From Anoxybacteroides rupiense (GTDB lineage: Bacteria > Bacillota > Bacilli > Bacillales > Anoxybacillaceae): a DNA stretch of 64,000 nucleotides. The translations under genes and the position numbers were made by a program. Under the pieces are notes generated by a model, which saw only the letters and a list, made by a program, of their open reading frames with translations, did not search any database and had not been told where the DNA came from. Within the stretch, counting starts at the first letter, position 1; each line of letters opens with the position of its first letter. The stretch is taken from positions 186,001-250,000 of the forward strand of contig NZ_JACIDF010000003.1 of the NCBI RefSeq assembly GCF_014196195.1, read 5' to 3'. This document shows, piece after piece, positions 18,481-26,908 of this stretch.

Positions 18481-18536
18481 AGTAAAAAAAAATCATAGTT
18501 AATTCATCGGGATAATATGAATTAAAAGGAGGTGCG

Positions 18537-18632
18537 ATGTATATTCAAGACTGCATGCCTGACTTTTTATTATATCATTACATAAAAGAAGGAAGTGAGG
18601 CTGGTGAGCATTCAAGTCTGGATAACAGATAA
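18537..18632 (+). CDS. Probable leader peptide overlapping ssuB
   Basis: ATG at 18537 is preceded by AAAAGGAGGTGCG, the strongest Shine-Dalgarno of the operon, and opens a 31-codon frame beginning [19 protein letters not shown]. It ends at 18632, 29 bp inside ssuB in another frame. This suggests translational coupling or attenuation of ssuB. The peptide matches nothing I recognise. It could also be a fortuitous ribosome binding site. Confidence 0.45.
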   Translation: MYIQDCMPDFLLYHYIKEGSEAGEHSSLDNR

Positions 18633-19347
18633 ATCCTTTCAAAATGGAGTAGCCACAGTACCTGTGCTGCAAAATATTCAGTTAGATATTGAAGAAGGAG
18701 AATTTGTTACGATCATTGGTCCAAGCGGTTGCGGGAAAAGCACGCTCTTAAAGATCATAGCGGGTCTTGATGAAGATTACAAAGGAACAGTTAAGTTCAA
18801 TGATCAAGAGACGGAGAGAGGATTTATCTTTCAAGAACATCGCCTATTCCCTTGGTTTACAGTAGAGGAAAATATAGCACTGAATTTACCATTAAAAGAT
18901 CGTCAGATTCGCCAAAAGATAGATGAATTAGTGGACATTGTAAGATTAAAAGGATTCGAAAAAGCTTATCCAAAGGAATTGTCTGGGGGAATGGCACAAA
19001 GAGTTGCCATTGCCAGAGCGCTGTTGCGCGAGCCTAAAGTTTTATTGCTGGATGAACCTTTTAGCGCTCTTGATGCGTTTACGCGGAAGCATTTGCAGGA
19101 TGTCCTCTTTGAAATATGGAAAAGCAAGCAAATTACGATGATTTTAGTCACTCATGACTTAGATGAAGCCGTTTACCTTGGGACGAAATTAGTTATTATG
19201 AATGCAAAGCCAGGGAGGATCAGTAAAACGATTCCTGTCCATTTGCCATTTCCGCGCCAGCGAGCGCATGCTTCTTTTCAGGAGATGAGACAAAAGGTTT
19301 TAGAAGAATTCGAAAAAAACGAAGCCTCTCTTTTTATAAAAAGCTAG
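18604..19347 (+). CDS. ssuB: Aliphatic sulfonate ABC transporter ATP-binding protein
   Basis: A 247-residue ABC ATPase of the nitrate/sulfonate/taurine importer family, energising uptake of alkanesulfonates as a sulfur source. Walker A is GPSGCGKST, the Q-loop region [14 protein letters not shown] is typical of SsuB/TauB, the signature is LSGGMAQR, and Walker [13 protein letters not shown] is followed by the switch [11 protein letters not shown] at 18604 is favoured over GTG at 18595, which is too close to its ribosome binding site. It opens the operon ssuB-ssuA-ssuC-ssuE-ssuD and overlaps an upstream peptide frame. Confidence 0.9.
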   Translation: MSIQVWITDKSFQNGVATVPVLQNIQLDIEEGEFVTIIGPSGCGKSTLLKIIAGLDEDYKGTVKFNDQETERGFIFQEHRLFPWFTVEENIALNLPLKDRQIRQKIDELVDIVRLKGFEKAYPKELSGGMAQRVAIARALLREPKVLLLDEPFSALDAFTRKHLQDVLFEIWKSKQITMILVTHDLDEAVYLGTKLVIMNAKPGRISKTIPVHLPFPRQRAHASFQEMRQKVLEEFEKNEASLFIKS

Positions 19348-19378
19348 AGATGTTAACGGGAGAAGGAGCTGATGCGAT

Positions 19379-20395
19379 ATGAAAAAAATCCATCTTTTTC
19401 TAGTACTATTAGCATTCATGGTTGCAAGTACAGGATGCTCAAAGCAAGAGGTTAAGAGCGCTGGGGAATCTAAAACGAAAACGATTCGCATCGGCATTCA
19501 GCAAAGTTTAGGACCGCTATTGCTAGCAAAGGAAAAGGGATGGTTTGAAAAAGAATTTGCCAAAGACGGTGTGAAGGTGCAATGGATTGAATTTCAAAGC
19601 GGCCCCCCTCATTTTGAAGCGATGGCATCCAATAATCTCGACTTTGGAGCTGTTGGAAATTCTCCAGTTATTTCTGCTCAAGCAGCTGGAATTGATTTTA
19701 AGGAAATTAGTAAAGGATCAAATGGAGAAAAGGGAGATGCGATCCTTGTTCCCAAGGACAGCAACATTCATGATTTAAAAGATTTAAAAGGGAAAAAAAT
19801 CGCAGTGGCTAAAGGAAGTAGCGGTTTCAATTTTTTATATAAAGCGCTTGAATATGCAGGCTTAAAGGCATCTGACATTGAAATGATTCAGCTGCAGCCA
19901 GATGAAGCACAGGCCGCCTTTGAAACAAAAAAGGTAGATGCTTGGGCTATTTGGGAACCATTTATTTCATATGAAGTGATTAAAAAACAAGCAAGAGTGA
20001 TTGCAGATGGCGAAGATTTGCATGCATACTCTCCGGGTTTTGTTATAGCGCGTACGAAGTTTATTGAAAAAAATCCGGATTTAACAGTCAAATTTTTAAA
20101 AGTATATGAGCAAGTCCGCCGCTGGCAAAACGAACATTTTGAAGAAGCTGTTGATCTTTATGCCAAAGCTAAGAAATTGGATAAACAAGTCGTGATACGA
20201 GCATTGCAGAACAATCCGCCACTCAACGAACCGATTACGGAGAATATTATTCAGACACAGCAACAAACTGCAGATTTTCAATATGAACAAAAGATTATCA
20301 AAAAAAAAATTGATGTAAGCAAGGTTGTTGATAATCGCTATATTAACAAGGCATTACAAGAATTAAAGAAAGAAGGTGAGAAACAGAATGAATAA
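19379..20395 (+). CDS. ssuA: Aliphatic sulfonate ABC transporter substrate-binding lipoprotein
   Basis: A 338-residue lipoprotein. The signal peptide of about 19 residues ends in the lipobox ASTGC, with lipidated Cys at about residue 20. The mature part is a type II binding protein (TIRIGIQQSLGPLLLAKEKGWFEKEF, GAVGNSPVISAQAAGIDF, KGKKIAVAKGSSGFNFLY, VDAWAIWEPF) typical of SsuA rather than nitrate-binding NrtA. AGAAGGAG precedes the ATG. Its last bases overlap the start of ssuC. It captures alkanesulfonates at the outer face of the membrane. Confidence 0.92.
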   Translation: MKKIHLFLVLLAFMVASTGCSKQEVKSAGESKTKTIRIGIQQSLGPLLLAKEKGWFEKEFAKDGVKVQWIEFQSGPPHFEAMASNNLDFGAVGNSPVISAQAAGIDFKEISKGSNGEKGDAILVPKDSNIHDLKDLKGKKIAVAKGSSGFNFLYKALEYAGLKASDIEMIQLQPDEAQAAFETKKVDAWAIWEPFISYEVIKKQARVIADGEDLHAYSPGFVIARTKFIEKNPDLTVKFLKVYEQVRRWQNEHFEEAVDLYAKAKKLDKQVVIRALQNNPPLNEPITENIIQTQQQTADFQYEQKIIKKKIDVSKVVDNRYINKALQELKKEGEKQNE

Positions 20396-21227
20396 AACGA
20401 CGATTGTGGCCAATCCTCCGTTGAAGAGGAGAGCTTGGAGCAAAATCCCGTTTCAAAAGGTAGAAGCGCGAAAATGGATATCACCGCTCCTCATTCCGCT
20501 AGTCATTCTCATTATTTGGCAACTGTTTGGACAATTTGGAGAGGTTTCTAAAACGGTCTTGCCAACCCCGTTCGATATCGCAACAGCAACCTACAAGCTC
20601 ATCCTCTCTGGGGAGCTAGTCATGCACTTGAAAATTAGCACCATTCGCGCACTCTCCGGGTTTTTAATTGGAGCAGCCGCAGGACTAATCGCGGGAATTG
20701 CTGTTGGCTTTTCAACAAGAACAGAAGAGGTGCTTGATCCAACGCTGCAAATGCTGCGTACGATTCCGCATTTGGCGGTAGCTCCCTTGTTTATTTTATG
20801 GTTGGGGTTTGGTGAAGCCTCCAAGGTCCTGCTTATTGCTAAAGGAGCATTTTTCCCTATTTATGTAAATACTTTTCTCGGCATACGGGGAGTCGATGCC
20901 AAATTGTTTGATGTGGCACGTATTTTTCACTTTAATACGTGGCAAAAAATTAAGCTGCTTATTTTTCCTTCTGCTCTTCCTAATGTTTTGCTAGGAATTC
21001 GCTTATCTTTAGGGGCAGCATGGCTTAGCCTTGTGGTTGCAGAGCTGATGGGGTCAACGGAAGGAATTGGCTATATGATGATGGATGCAAGACAATTTAG
21101 CAATACAGATATTGTATTTGTAGGGATTATCTTATTCGCACTCGGTGGAAAAGTAACCGATTCGTTTGTACGACTGTTGGAAAAATGGCTGCTTCGTTGG
21201 CAGGATACGTATAAAGGAACGATGTAA
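20388..21227 (+). CDS. ssuC: Aliphatic sulfonate ABC transporter permease
   Basis: A 279-residue binding-protein-dependent permease with about six TM helices. The cytoplasmic coupling motif is in AKGAFFPIYVNTFLGIRGVD, with the downstream FPSALPNVLLGIRLSLGAAW of the nitrate/sulfonate family. ATG 20388 is preceded by AGAAGGTGA; the upstream GTG in that Shine-Dalgarno is rejected. It overlaps the end of ssuA by eight bases, showing tight translational coupling. Confidence 0.92.
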   Translation: MNKTTIVANPPLKRRAWSKIPFQKVEARKWISPLLIPLVILIIWQLFGQFGEVSKTVLPTPFDIATATYKLILSGELVMHLKISTIRALSGFLIGAAAGLIAGIAVGFSTRTEEVLDPTLQMLRTIPHLAVAPLFILWLGFGEASKVLLIAKGAFFPIYVNTFLGIRGVDAKLFDVARIFHFNTWQKIKLLIFPSALPNVLLGIRLSLGAAWLSLVVAELMGSTEGIGYMMMDARQFSNTDIVFVGIILFALGGKVTDSFVRLLEKWLLRWQDTYKGTM

Positions 21228-21249
21228 AACGAACAAGGAGGAAGATCAA

Positions 21250-21783
21250 ATGGCAACCATTATCTTAATTTCAGGAAGTCCATCCAAGCAATCAAAAACG
21301 GCCAAAGTGGCGAATTATTTGCAAAAACAACTCCAAGAACGCAATCACGATGCTCAATGCATTCACGTTCGCGATTTGCCGGCAGAGGATTTATTACACG
21401 CTAAATTTACTAGTGAAGCGATAAGACATACACACGAACTAATTGAAGGAGCTGACGCCGTCATTGTCTTAAGCCCTGTCTACAAAGGGAGCTATACAGG
21501 AATTTTAAAAGCGTTTCTCGACTTATTACCAGAGAAGGCTTTTGCAAACAAAATCATTGCCCCGGTGGTTACGGGAGGAACAATCGCTCATTTGTTATCG
21601 ATTGAATATTCCTTAAAGCCGATTTTCTCTATTTTAGGGGCGCGGGAGATTTTGCATGGAGTCTTTATATTAGATCAGGCGATTGAGAAGGATGAAAGAG
21701 GAGAAATCACCTTTCAAGGAGACGCAAAGCAGCGGCTAGAGGATCTGATTCGCTCAATCTCCATAGAAAAAGCATCGGTTTAA
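21250..21783 (+). CDS. ssuE: NADPH-dependent FMN reductase
   Basis: A 177-residue flavodoxin-like reductase. The P-loop for FMN phosphate is ISGSPSKQSKTAKV, and the flavin-ring contact LSPVYKGSYTGILKAFLDLLP is conserved in SsuE/MsuE. It supplies reduced FMN to the monooxygenase encoded next. ATG 21250 follows ACAAGGAGGA. In B. subtilis the ssu operon has no such gene between ssuC and ssuD, so this arrangement is closer to that of other Bacillaceae and of proteobacteria with ssuE in the cluster. Confidence 0.88.
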   Translation: MATIILISGSPSKQSKTAKVANYLQKQLQERNHDAQCIHVRDLPAEDLLHAKFTSEAIRHTHELIEGADAVIVLSPVYKGSYTGILKAFLDLLPEKAFANKIIAPVVTGGTIAHLLSIEYSLKPIFSILGAREILHGVFILDQAIEKDERGEITFQGDAKQRLEDLIRSISIEKASV

Positions 21784-21811
21784 CTTTTAAATGGGAAAAG
21801 GGGGAAAAAGA

Positions 21812-22930
21812 GTGGAACTATTATGGTTTATTCCTTCTCATGGGGATGGTCGCTATCTTGGAACGACTAAAGGTGGGCGTGAAGCAGAATATACGTACTT
21901 TCGGCAAATTGCTCAAGCAGCGGATCGCCTTGGTTATAAGGGGGTATTGATTCCGACGGGAAAGTCATGCGAAGATCCATGGCTACTTGCTGCAGCATTG
22001 GCAGCGGAAACTCGGCAGCTTCGATTTCTTGTAGCCGTTCGGCCAGGCTTAATGACACCTACTCTTGCTGCAAGAATGGCCTCCACGCTTGATCGTTTGT
22101 CTGAAGGGCGCTTGCTGATTAATGTGGTAGCTGGAGGAGATCCGGTAGAGGATGGAGTATTTTTAAGCCATGATGAGCGATATGAGGCGACAGATGAATT
22201 TTTAACGATTTGGCGCCAGCTGTTAAGCGGAGAAGAGGTAACATTTTCAGGAAATCATTTGAAGGTAGAGGGAGCAAAACTGCTGTTTCCGCCTGTAAAT
22301 AAACCTCATCCGCCGATTTATTTCGGAGGTTCGTCATCAGCCGGCCAGCGTGTAGCTGCCAAACATAGTGATGTCTATTTGACATGGGGGGAACCGCCGA
22401 AACAAGTGGAACAGAAAATTGCGAGTGTGAAAAAATTAGCGGAACAGCACGGAAGAAATATCGAATTTGGCATTCGCCTTCATGTCATTGTGCGTGAAAC
22501 GGAAAAAGAGGCGTGGGAAGCAGCGGATCGCTTGATTCAATATGTAGATGAAAAAACCATTCAAGAAGCACAGCGGGTATTTTCTCGCTATGATTCGATC
22601 GGTCAGCAAAGAATGAAGCAGCTGCATAACGGCCGGAGAGAGTCGTTGGAAATTAGCCCGAATTTATGGGCTGGAATTGGTCTTGTAAGAGGCGGGGCGG
22701 GAACAGCTTTAGTAGGGGATCCGCAAACGGTAGCCAATCGTTTATTAGAATACCATCAATTAGGGATTAAACATTTCATTCTATCAGGTTATCCTCATCT
22801 TGAGGAGGCCTATCGCGTAGCGGAATTACTATTTCCTCTTTTACCACTCCATCACAGTAAACAAAAACAAGCAGTCGTTCAAGGAGAAGTGATTGGAAAC
22901 GAATTTTTCCCATCCTTTATTAAAGTTTAA
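21812..22930 (+). CDS. ssuD: FMNH2-dependent alkanesulfonate monooxygenase
   Basis: A 372-residue luciferase-like TIM-barrel enzyme that cleaves alkanesulfonates to aldehyde and sulfite. The N-terminus [25 protein letters not shown] is that of Ssu[42 protein letters not shown] and the C-terminal [16 protein letters not shown] are conserved. GTG 21812 is chosen since AAAGGGGGA precedes it and relatives begin here; ATG 21791 would add seven residues. Last gene of the operon, followed by a terminator. Confidence 0.93.
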   Translation: MELLWFIPSHGDGRYLGTTKGGREAEYTYFRQIAQAADRLGYKGVLIPTGKSCEDPWLLAAALAAETRQLRFLVAVRPGLMTPTLAARMASTLDRLSEGRLLINVVAGGDPVEDGVFLSHDERYEATDEFLTIWRQLLSGEEVTFSGNHLKVEGAKLLFPPVNKPHPPIYFGGSSSAGQRVAAKHSDVYLTWGEPPKQVEQKIASVKKLAEQHGRNIEFGIRLHVIVRETEKEAWEAADRLIQYVDEKTIQEAQRVFSRYDSIGQQRMKQLHNGRRESLEISPNLWAGIGLVRGGAGTALVGDPQTVANRLLEYHQLGIKHFILSGYPHLEEAYRVAELLFPLLPLHHSKQKQAVVQGEVIGNEFFPSFIKV

Positions 22931-22940
22931 ATAGGAAAAG

Positions 22941-22970
22941 GAGCCTGCTTTTTATCAACAGGCTCTTTTC
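22941..22970 (+). terminator. Terminator of the ssu operon
   Basis: GAGCCTG (22941-22947) pairs with CAGGCTC (22959-22965), then TTTTCTG. Confidence 0.7.
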
Positions 22971-23010
22971 TGTTTGGATAAAATCAATCTAAGAGATGTG
23001 ATGGTGATTA

Positions 23011-23039
23011 TTGACATTGATTATTATTCTCTCTATAAT
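23011..23039 (+). promoter_or_regulatory. Consensus sigma-A promoter of the epimerase cluster, with a Fur-like site
   Basis: TTGACA (23011-23016), 17-bp spacer, TATAAT (23034-23039): both hexamers are perfect. The spacer and -35 (TGACATTGATTATTA, 23012-23026) match the 15-bp Fur core TGATAATNATTATCA at all but three fixed positions, so iron control is possible but weakly supported. Confidence 0.75.
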
Positions 23040-23178
23040 CGATTTGCAATGAAGCTTCATTTTTGAATCACAATCTGTTTGGAGATAAGGACGCTTTTGC
23101 TGTTAGAAACGGAATATCGTGTCTTTGCTTTCTTGTTGTGGTACGATGAATGGGGAAAAGTGTAGTGGGGTGAAGTCA

Positions 23179-24123
23179 TTGAATGTTTTAGTAACAGGAG
23201 GAGCTGGCTTTATTGGCAGTCACCTCGTAAAAAAACTCCTTTCTCTCGGACATCGTGTTGCGGTGATTGATAATTTCCATCCTTATTATTCTCCAGAACG
23301 AAAGCGGAGGCAATTTCAGGTTTTGACAAGCGGATACGATGTGCATCTATATGACGTAGATTTGCTTGACGAGAAACGGACTGAATCCATTTTTAAGCAA
23401 TATCAACCCGATTGTGTTTATCATTTAGCGGCTTTGCCTGGCGTTCCAAAGTCTTTGCTACAGCCGCTTGATTATGTTGATTATGATATTAAAGCGACGA
23501 TTAATGTTTTGACTGCTTCAGGACGCTCAGGGGCCAAGCATGTTTTGTTCGCTTCTTCTTCCTCAGTATACGGTAATCAAGAGAGAGTACCACTCAAGGA
23601 AGAGATGGCGACAGGAAACGTTATTTCTCCCTATGCTGCTGCAAAATATGGCGCAGAATCATTTTGTCATGCTTATGCTCATTTATTTGGCTATCGGCTT
23701 ACCATTTTTCGTTATTTTACAGTCTATGGTCCTTGGGGACGGCCGGATATGGCGATCAGCCGATTTATTCATCTGCTTTCTCGCGGGGAAGAAATTGTGG
23801 TGTATGGAACGAGGACGGCGCGCGATTATACTTTTATTGATGACATTGTCGACGGGATGGTTTTAGCTTTGCGGCGCAACGGACCAAACGATGCGTTTAA
23901 TTTAGGTTCGGGACGGCCGATTACAATGGAGCAATTGTTAAAGAAGCTGCGGATTTATTTTCCAAAAATGAGAGTAAACTATGCATCAGAACGAAAGGGG
24001 GATGTGAAAGAAACATGGGCCGATATTACAAAAGCGCAGCAGGCTTTCGATTATCGACCAACGATTCCATTTGAAAAAGGATTGGAAAAAACGATTGAGT
24101 GGGCGAGAGAATATGAGGCGTAA
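23179..24123 (+). CDS. NAD-dependent nucleotide-sugar epimerase
   Basis: A 314-residue extended short-chain dehydrogenase. The Rossmann motif is TGGAGFIGSH at the N-terminus, the catalytic SSSSVYGNQE serine and the YAAAK (Y-x-x-x-K) pair follow, and TVYGPWGRPDMAI with RDYTFIDDIVDG places it with UDP-glucose/UDP-glucuronate 4-epimerases. TTG 23179 follows GGGGTGA; the longer frame would begin upstream without a good site. With the phosphodiesterase and glycosyltransferase downstream it probably supplies a sugar nucleotide for a cell-surface glycan. Exact substrate is not readable. Confidence 0.85.
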   Translation: MNVLVTGGAGFIGSHLVKKLLSLGHRVAVIDNFHPYYSPERKRRQFQVLTSGYDVHLYDVDLLDEKRTESIFKQYQPDCVYHLAALPGVPKSLLQPLDYVDYDIKATINVLTASGRSGAKHVLFASSSSVYGNQERVPLKEEMATGNVISPYAAAKYGAESFCHAYAHLFGYRLTIFRYFTVYGPWGRPDMAISRFIHLLSRGEEIVVYGTRTARDYTFIDDIVDGMVLALRRNGPNDAFNLGSGRPITMEQLLKKLRIYFPKMRVNYASERKGDVKETWADITKAQQAFDYRPTIPFEKGLEKTIEWAREYEA

Positions 24124-24260
24124 ATACAAGATATATGGGTCATACGAACGATAGGATTTATACTTATGTTTGTGATTATAAGAATGGCGCTATGATATGT
24201 TTACTATTTCCGAAGGCGATGAACCAGATGCATTTGTTGATGGAAGGGGAGGGGACTCAA

Positions 24261-25757
24261 ATGAAAAAAGCCTCGAAGTTTGAAAAAATTGCAGCCCGTT
24301 GTTGGAATTTATTAAATGAAGGAAAGCCATTTACCCCTATTTTTGTCATTGGTACAATGCTGCTTTATCATAGTATGGATATCGGACAAGGGGAGCATAT
24401 AAAGCCGCTTTTGCTTGGTTTGCTGCTTGTGCTTCCGCTTTTTGTGATGTATTACCGATATGATTATCCGTTATTTTTGCGGAATTATTTATGGATTCCA
24501 TACATCGTGTTTTTGCTTGTGTGGCCATTTACCGATGTGAAGCTATTATTGTTAGCTGTCGGGCTCTACTTCTTTTTTACCGTCTTTTTTTGGGGAACGC
24601 TCTATTATCATTTGCGAATTGGTACAACCTGGTGGAATTTTACTCGATTTTGGAAGCTTGTATTAAAAAATAGTGATTCGACGAGCGGTAATGCCCAAGA
24701 ACAGCTTCCGAAATTTTTATTGCTATTGTCCCTTTGGCAATACAGCTATGAGCAGATCAGCATGGATTGGAAAATGATTTCATATGAAGTTCTCGGGCTT
24801 TATTACGCTTTTGTTTTTTTATTTTCTTTTATTCTCCATAAATATTTATTTGATTGGAAGCCGAAAGTAATTCCTACCTACACGAATAATGTAGAAGAAC
24901 CGAAGCGTGCACTCAATGAAAAAGTAATTGTGATCGTCATTGACGGAATGCGGAAAGACCGCTTTGAGCAAGCCGAAGCGCCATTTTTAAAAGCATTGCG
25001 CAAGAACGGAACGGAGTTTAAGCAAATGGAGACTGTTTATCCAGCTCGTACGGTCGTTTGTTTTACTTCCATGTTTACGGGCACATATCCATTTGAGCAT
25101 GGCATTCAATCAAATATGGTATGGAAGCTGGGCATAAAAGTAGAAAGCATTTTTGATTCGCTTAGAAAAGTTGGCAAAAAAGGCCGATTGTTAGGAATTG
25201 CCCATCTTGTGGATTCGTTTGGCGCCGATGTTGAAACGGTAACCGCGGTGATGAAGAATGATGTTGCGGATCGAAACATTATAGAACGCGCCAAGTTCAT
25301 CATGAAGGAGCAAGACCCTGATTTATTAATTATTCAGTTGATTGCAACAGATCAAACAGGGCACAGCCGCGGTGTATTTTACGATGAATATGCTCAAAAA
25401 ATCGCCGAGGCCGATGCTCTGATTCAAGAATATGTCGAATGGCTCGAAAAAGAGGGAAAATTACAAAACGCCACATTCATTATTTGCTCTGACCACGGTC
25501 AATCAGACGGAATTGGGGGACATGGTCATCTTGATGAAGGTGAACGATATGTTCCTTTTTTTATGTATGGACCAACTATAGAAAGCGGAAAACAAGTAGA
25601 AGAAAAGCATAGTCTTGTGTCGCTTGCCCCAACGATCGCTTATTTATTGGGAGCACCCTATCCGAGCCATAGCCGTGGACCTGTTCTGATTGAAGCGATA
25701 CGAAAGAAGGGAAATCATGAAAAAGCAGAAAGTAATCGTATTTCTACCGGCGCATAA
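24261..25757 (+). CDS. Membrane-anchored type I phosphodiesterase / alkaline-phosphatase-superfamily protein
   Basis: A 498-residue protein. Residues 1 to about 210 contain five or six hydrophobic helices. From about 225 comes an alkaline-phosphatase-fold domain: VIVIDGMRKDRF (metal Asp), YPARTVVCFTSMFTGT (Thr nucleophile), QLIATDQTGHSRG and CSDHGQSDGIGGHGHLDEGER (metal Asp and His). This matches nucleotide pyrophosphatase/phosphodiesterases. ATG 24261 follows GGGGAGGGG; the frame upstream is unsupported. Its 3' end overlaps the next gene by 41 bp. It may add or remove a phospho-group on a lipid-linked glycan; this is inference. Confidence 0.8.
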   Translation: MKKASKFEKIAARCWNLLNEGKPFTPIFVIGTMLLYHSMDIGQGEHIKPLLLGLLLVLPLFVMYYRYDYPLFLRNYLWIPYIVFLLVWPFTDVKLLLLAVGLYFFFTVFFWGTLYYHLRIGTTWWNFTRFWKLVLKNSDSTSGNAQEQLPKFLLLLSLWQYSYEQISMDWKMISYEVLGLYYAFVFLFSFILHKYLFDWKPKVIPTYTNNVEEPKRALNEKVIVIVIDGMRKDRFEQAEAPFLKALRKNGTEFKQMETVYPARTVVCFTSMFTGTYPFEHGIQSNMVWKLGIKVESIFDSLRKVGKKGRLLGIAHLVDSFGADVETVTAVMKNDVADRNIIERAKFIMKEQDPDLLIIQLIATDQTGHSRGVFYDEYAQKIAEADALIQEYVEWLEKEGKLQNATFIICSDHGQSDGIGGHGHLDEGERYVPFFMYGPTIESGKQVEEKHSLVSLAPTIAYLLGAPYPSHSRGPVLIEAIRKKGNHEKAESNRISTGA

Positions 25758-26478
25758 TGAGGAAGCTGCTATTGCTGAGGTGATACAAAAAGTACCACGT
25801 CATTTCCATCCGCTTGTAGAAGTGAGCGTATTAGTGATTGATGATGGGTCAACCGATCAAACAGTAGCGGTGGCTAAAGAAGCAGGAGCGGACTATATAT
25901 ACAAAATGGGGCGCAATTGCGGGCTTGGCGCGGCCGTCAGAAAAGGATTGCAAGAATGCCTGCGCCTTGGTGCTGATATTAGCGTAATGATTGATGCGGA
26001 TAACGAGTATCCAGCGGAGCAAATTCCGGAATTACTGGCTCCTATTTTTAAAGGGGAGGCAGATTATACGATGGGATCGCGTTTTCTTGGTGAAATTCGC
26101 GGAATGAAATGGCATCGCCGCATCGGCAATTATTTTTTCACATGTCTGCAATCTTTGCTCCTACGAACATGGATTTATGACGGCCAGTCGGGTATGCGCG
26201 CTTTTTCGCGTCAAGCAATGGAGCATGCGCATATTATTCATGACTATAATTATGCCCAAGTATTGACCCTTCATTTAGTTCGCAAAGGGTTTCGGATGAA
26301 AGAAGTGCCCATCCGTTATAAAGCAAGGACAACGGGCCGTTCGTTTATTAAGTTTTGGGCCTATATGTCAGCGGTTTTTCCGGCAATATGGAAAGAAATG
26401 AAGCGCCCTGTAAAAAAAGTCGACATCGACTTTACAGCCCATCGATTGCCCGATATGGTTAAAAAGCAATGCTCCTAG
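25717..26478 (+). CDS. Family 2 glycosyltransferase (dolichyl-phosphate-mannose-synthase-like)
   Basis: A 253-residue GT-A enzyme without TM helices. FLPAHNEEAAIAEVIQKVP opens the nucleotide-sugar fold, VIDDGSTDQTVAVAKEAGA follows, the metal-binding motif is MIDADNEYPAEQIPEL, and MGSRFLGE plus QSGMRAFSR match DPM1/DPG-synthase-like members. It probably transfers a sugar to polyprenyl phosphate. The start overlaps the phosphodiesterase end, and AAGAAGGGAAA precedes ATG 25717. A weak hairpin (26486-26514) may end the transcript. Confidence 0.85.
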   Translation: MKKQKVIVFLPAHNEEAAIAEVIQKVPRHFHPLVEVSVLVIDDGSTDQTVAVAKEAGADYIYKMGRNCGLGAAVRKGLQECLRLGADISVMIDADNEYPAEQIPELLAPIFKGEADYTMGSRFLGEIRGMKWHRRIGNYFFTCLQSLLLRTWIYDGQSGMRAFSRQAMEHAHIIHDYNYAQVLTLHLVRKGFRMKEVPIRYKARTTGRSFIKFWAYMSAVFPAIWKEMKRPVKKVDIDFTAHRLPDMVKKQCS

Positions 26479-26485
26479 CGGGACA

Positions 26486-26514
26486 GAGCGCGGAATGGAT
26501 AAACGCGCTTTTCT
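26486..26514 (+). terminator. Possible terminator of the epimerase cluster
   Basis: GAGCGCG (26486-26492) can pair with CGCGCTT (26504-26510), six pairs and a G-T, then TTTCT. It is a short stem. Confidence 0.4.
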
Positions 26515-26854
26515 AAGAAAGGGAGGCTTCGCTCTTTTCAGTAATAAGATAGATTTCTCTCAATCGCAGCTCCGTATGACAAACGCGGCATGGTCGGCTG
26601 CCGAAAAGCGGGTGATGGGCTCTGTCGTCTATCTAAAATGCAGCTGAAAGATTGAACGAGCTCCATGGTAGGAAGGCAGGTCCACAGGCTTGCCTTTTTG
26701 TCACGCATTCGCGTGATGAAGATTGGAACAGCAAGACCTATTCGTGGGTTGGCCAAGCATTGTTGTTCGGATGCCCGACGGTGGAAAAAGCTCTAAGCTT
26801 TATATCGAGGTAAACCTATCAATATCAAATTGCATGAATGCATACAGTGCATGA
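26515..26854. other. Intergenic stretch with a dispersed repeat related to the right end of the window
   Basis: No supportable gene. On the minus strand about 26660-26725 reads in frame as IFITRMRDKKASL, while 63617-63662 on the plus strand reads FVTKMRDKKASL, and the DNA of the two segments also aligns. A 72-codon minus-strand frame (26538-26756) covers the segment but has no ribosome binding site. The conserved peptide suggests fragments of one lost mobile gene. Confidence 0.4.
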
Positions 26855-26883
26855 TTGACAGGAATCGTGATAATCATTATCAT
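26855..26883 (+). promoter_or_regulatory. Promoter with perfect Fur box
   Basis: TTGACA (26855-26860) and TATCAT (26878-26883) are 17 bp apart. TGATAATCATTATCA at 26868-26882 is a perfect 7-1-7 Fur core overlapping spacer and -10. Iron-dependent repression by Fur is strongly implied for the two iron-uptake genes downstream. Confidence 0.88.
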
Positions 26884-26908
26884 TGAATATGTGGGAGGAG
26901 ATCATTGG

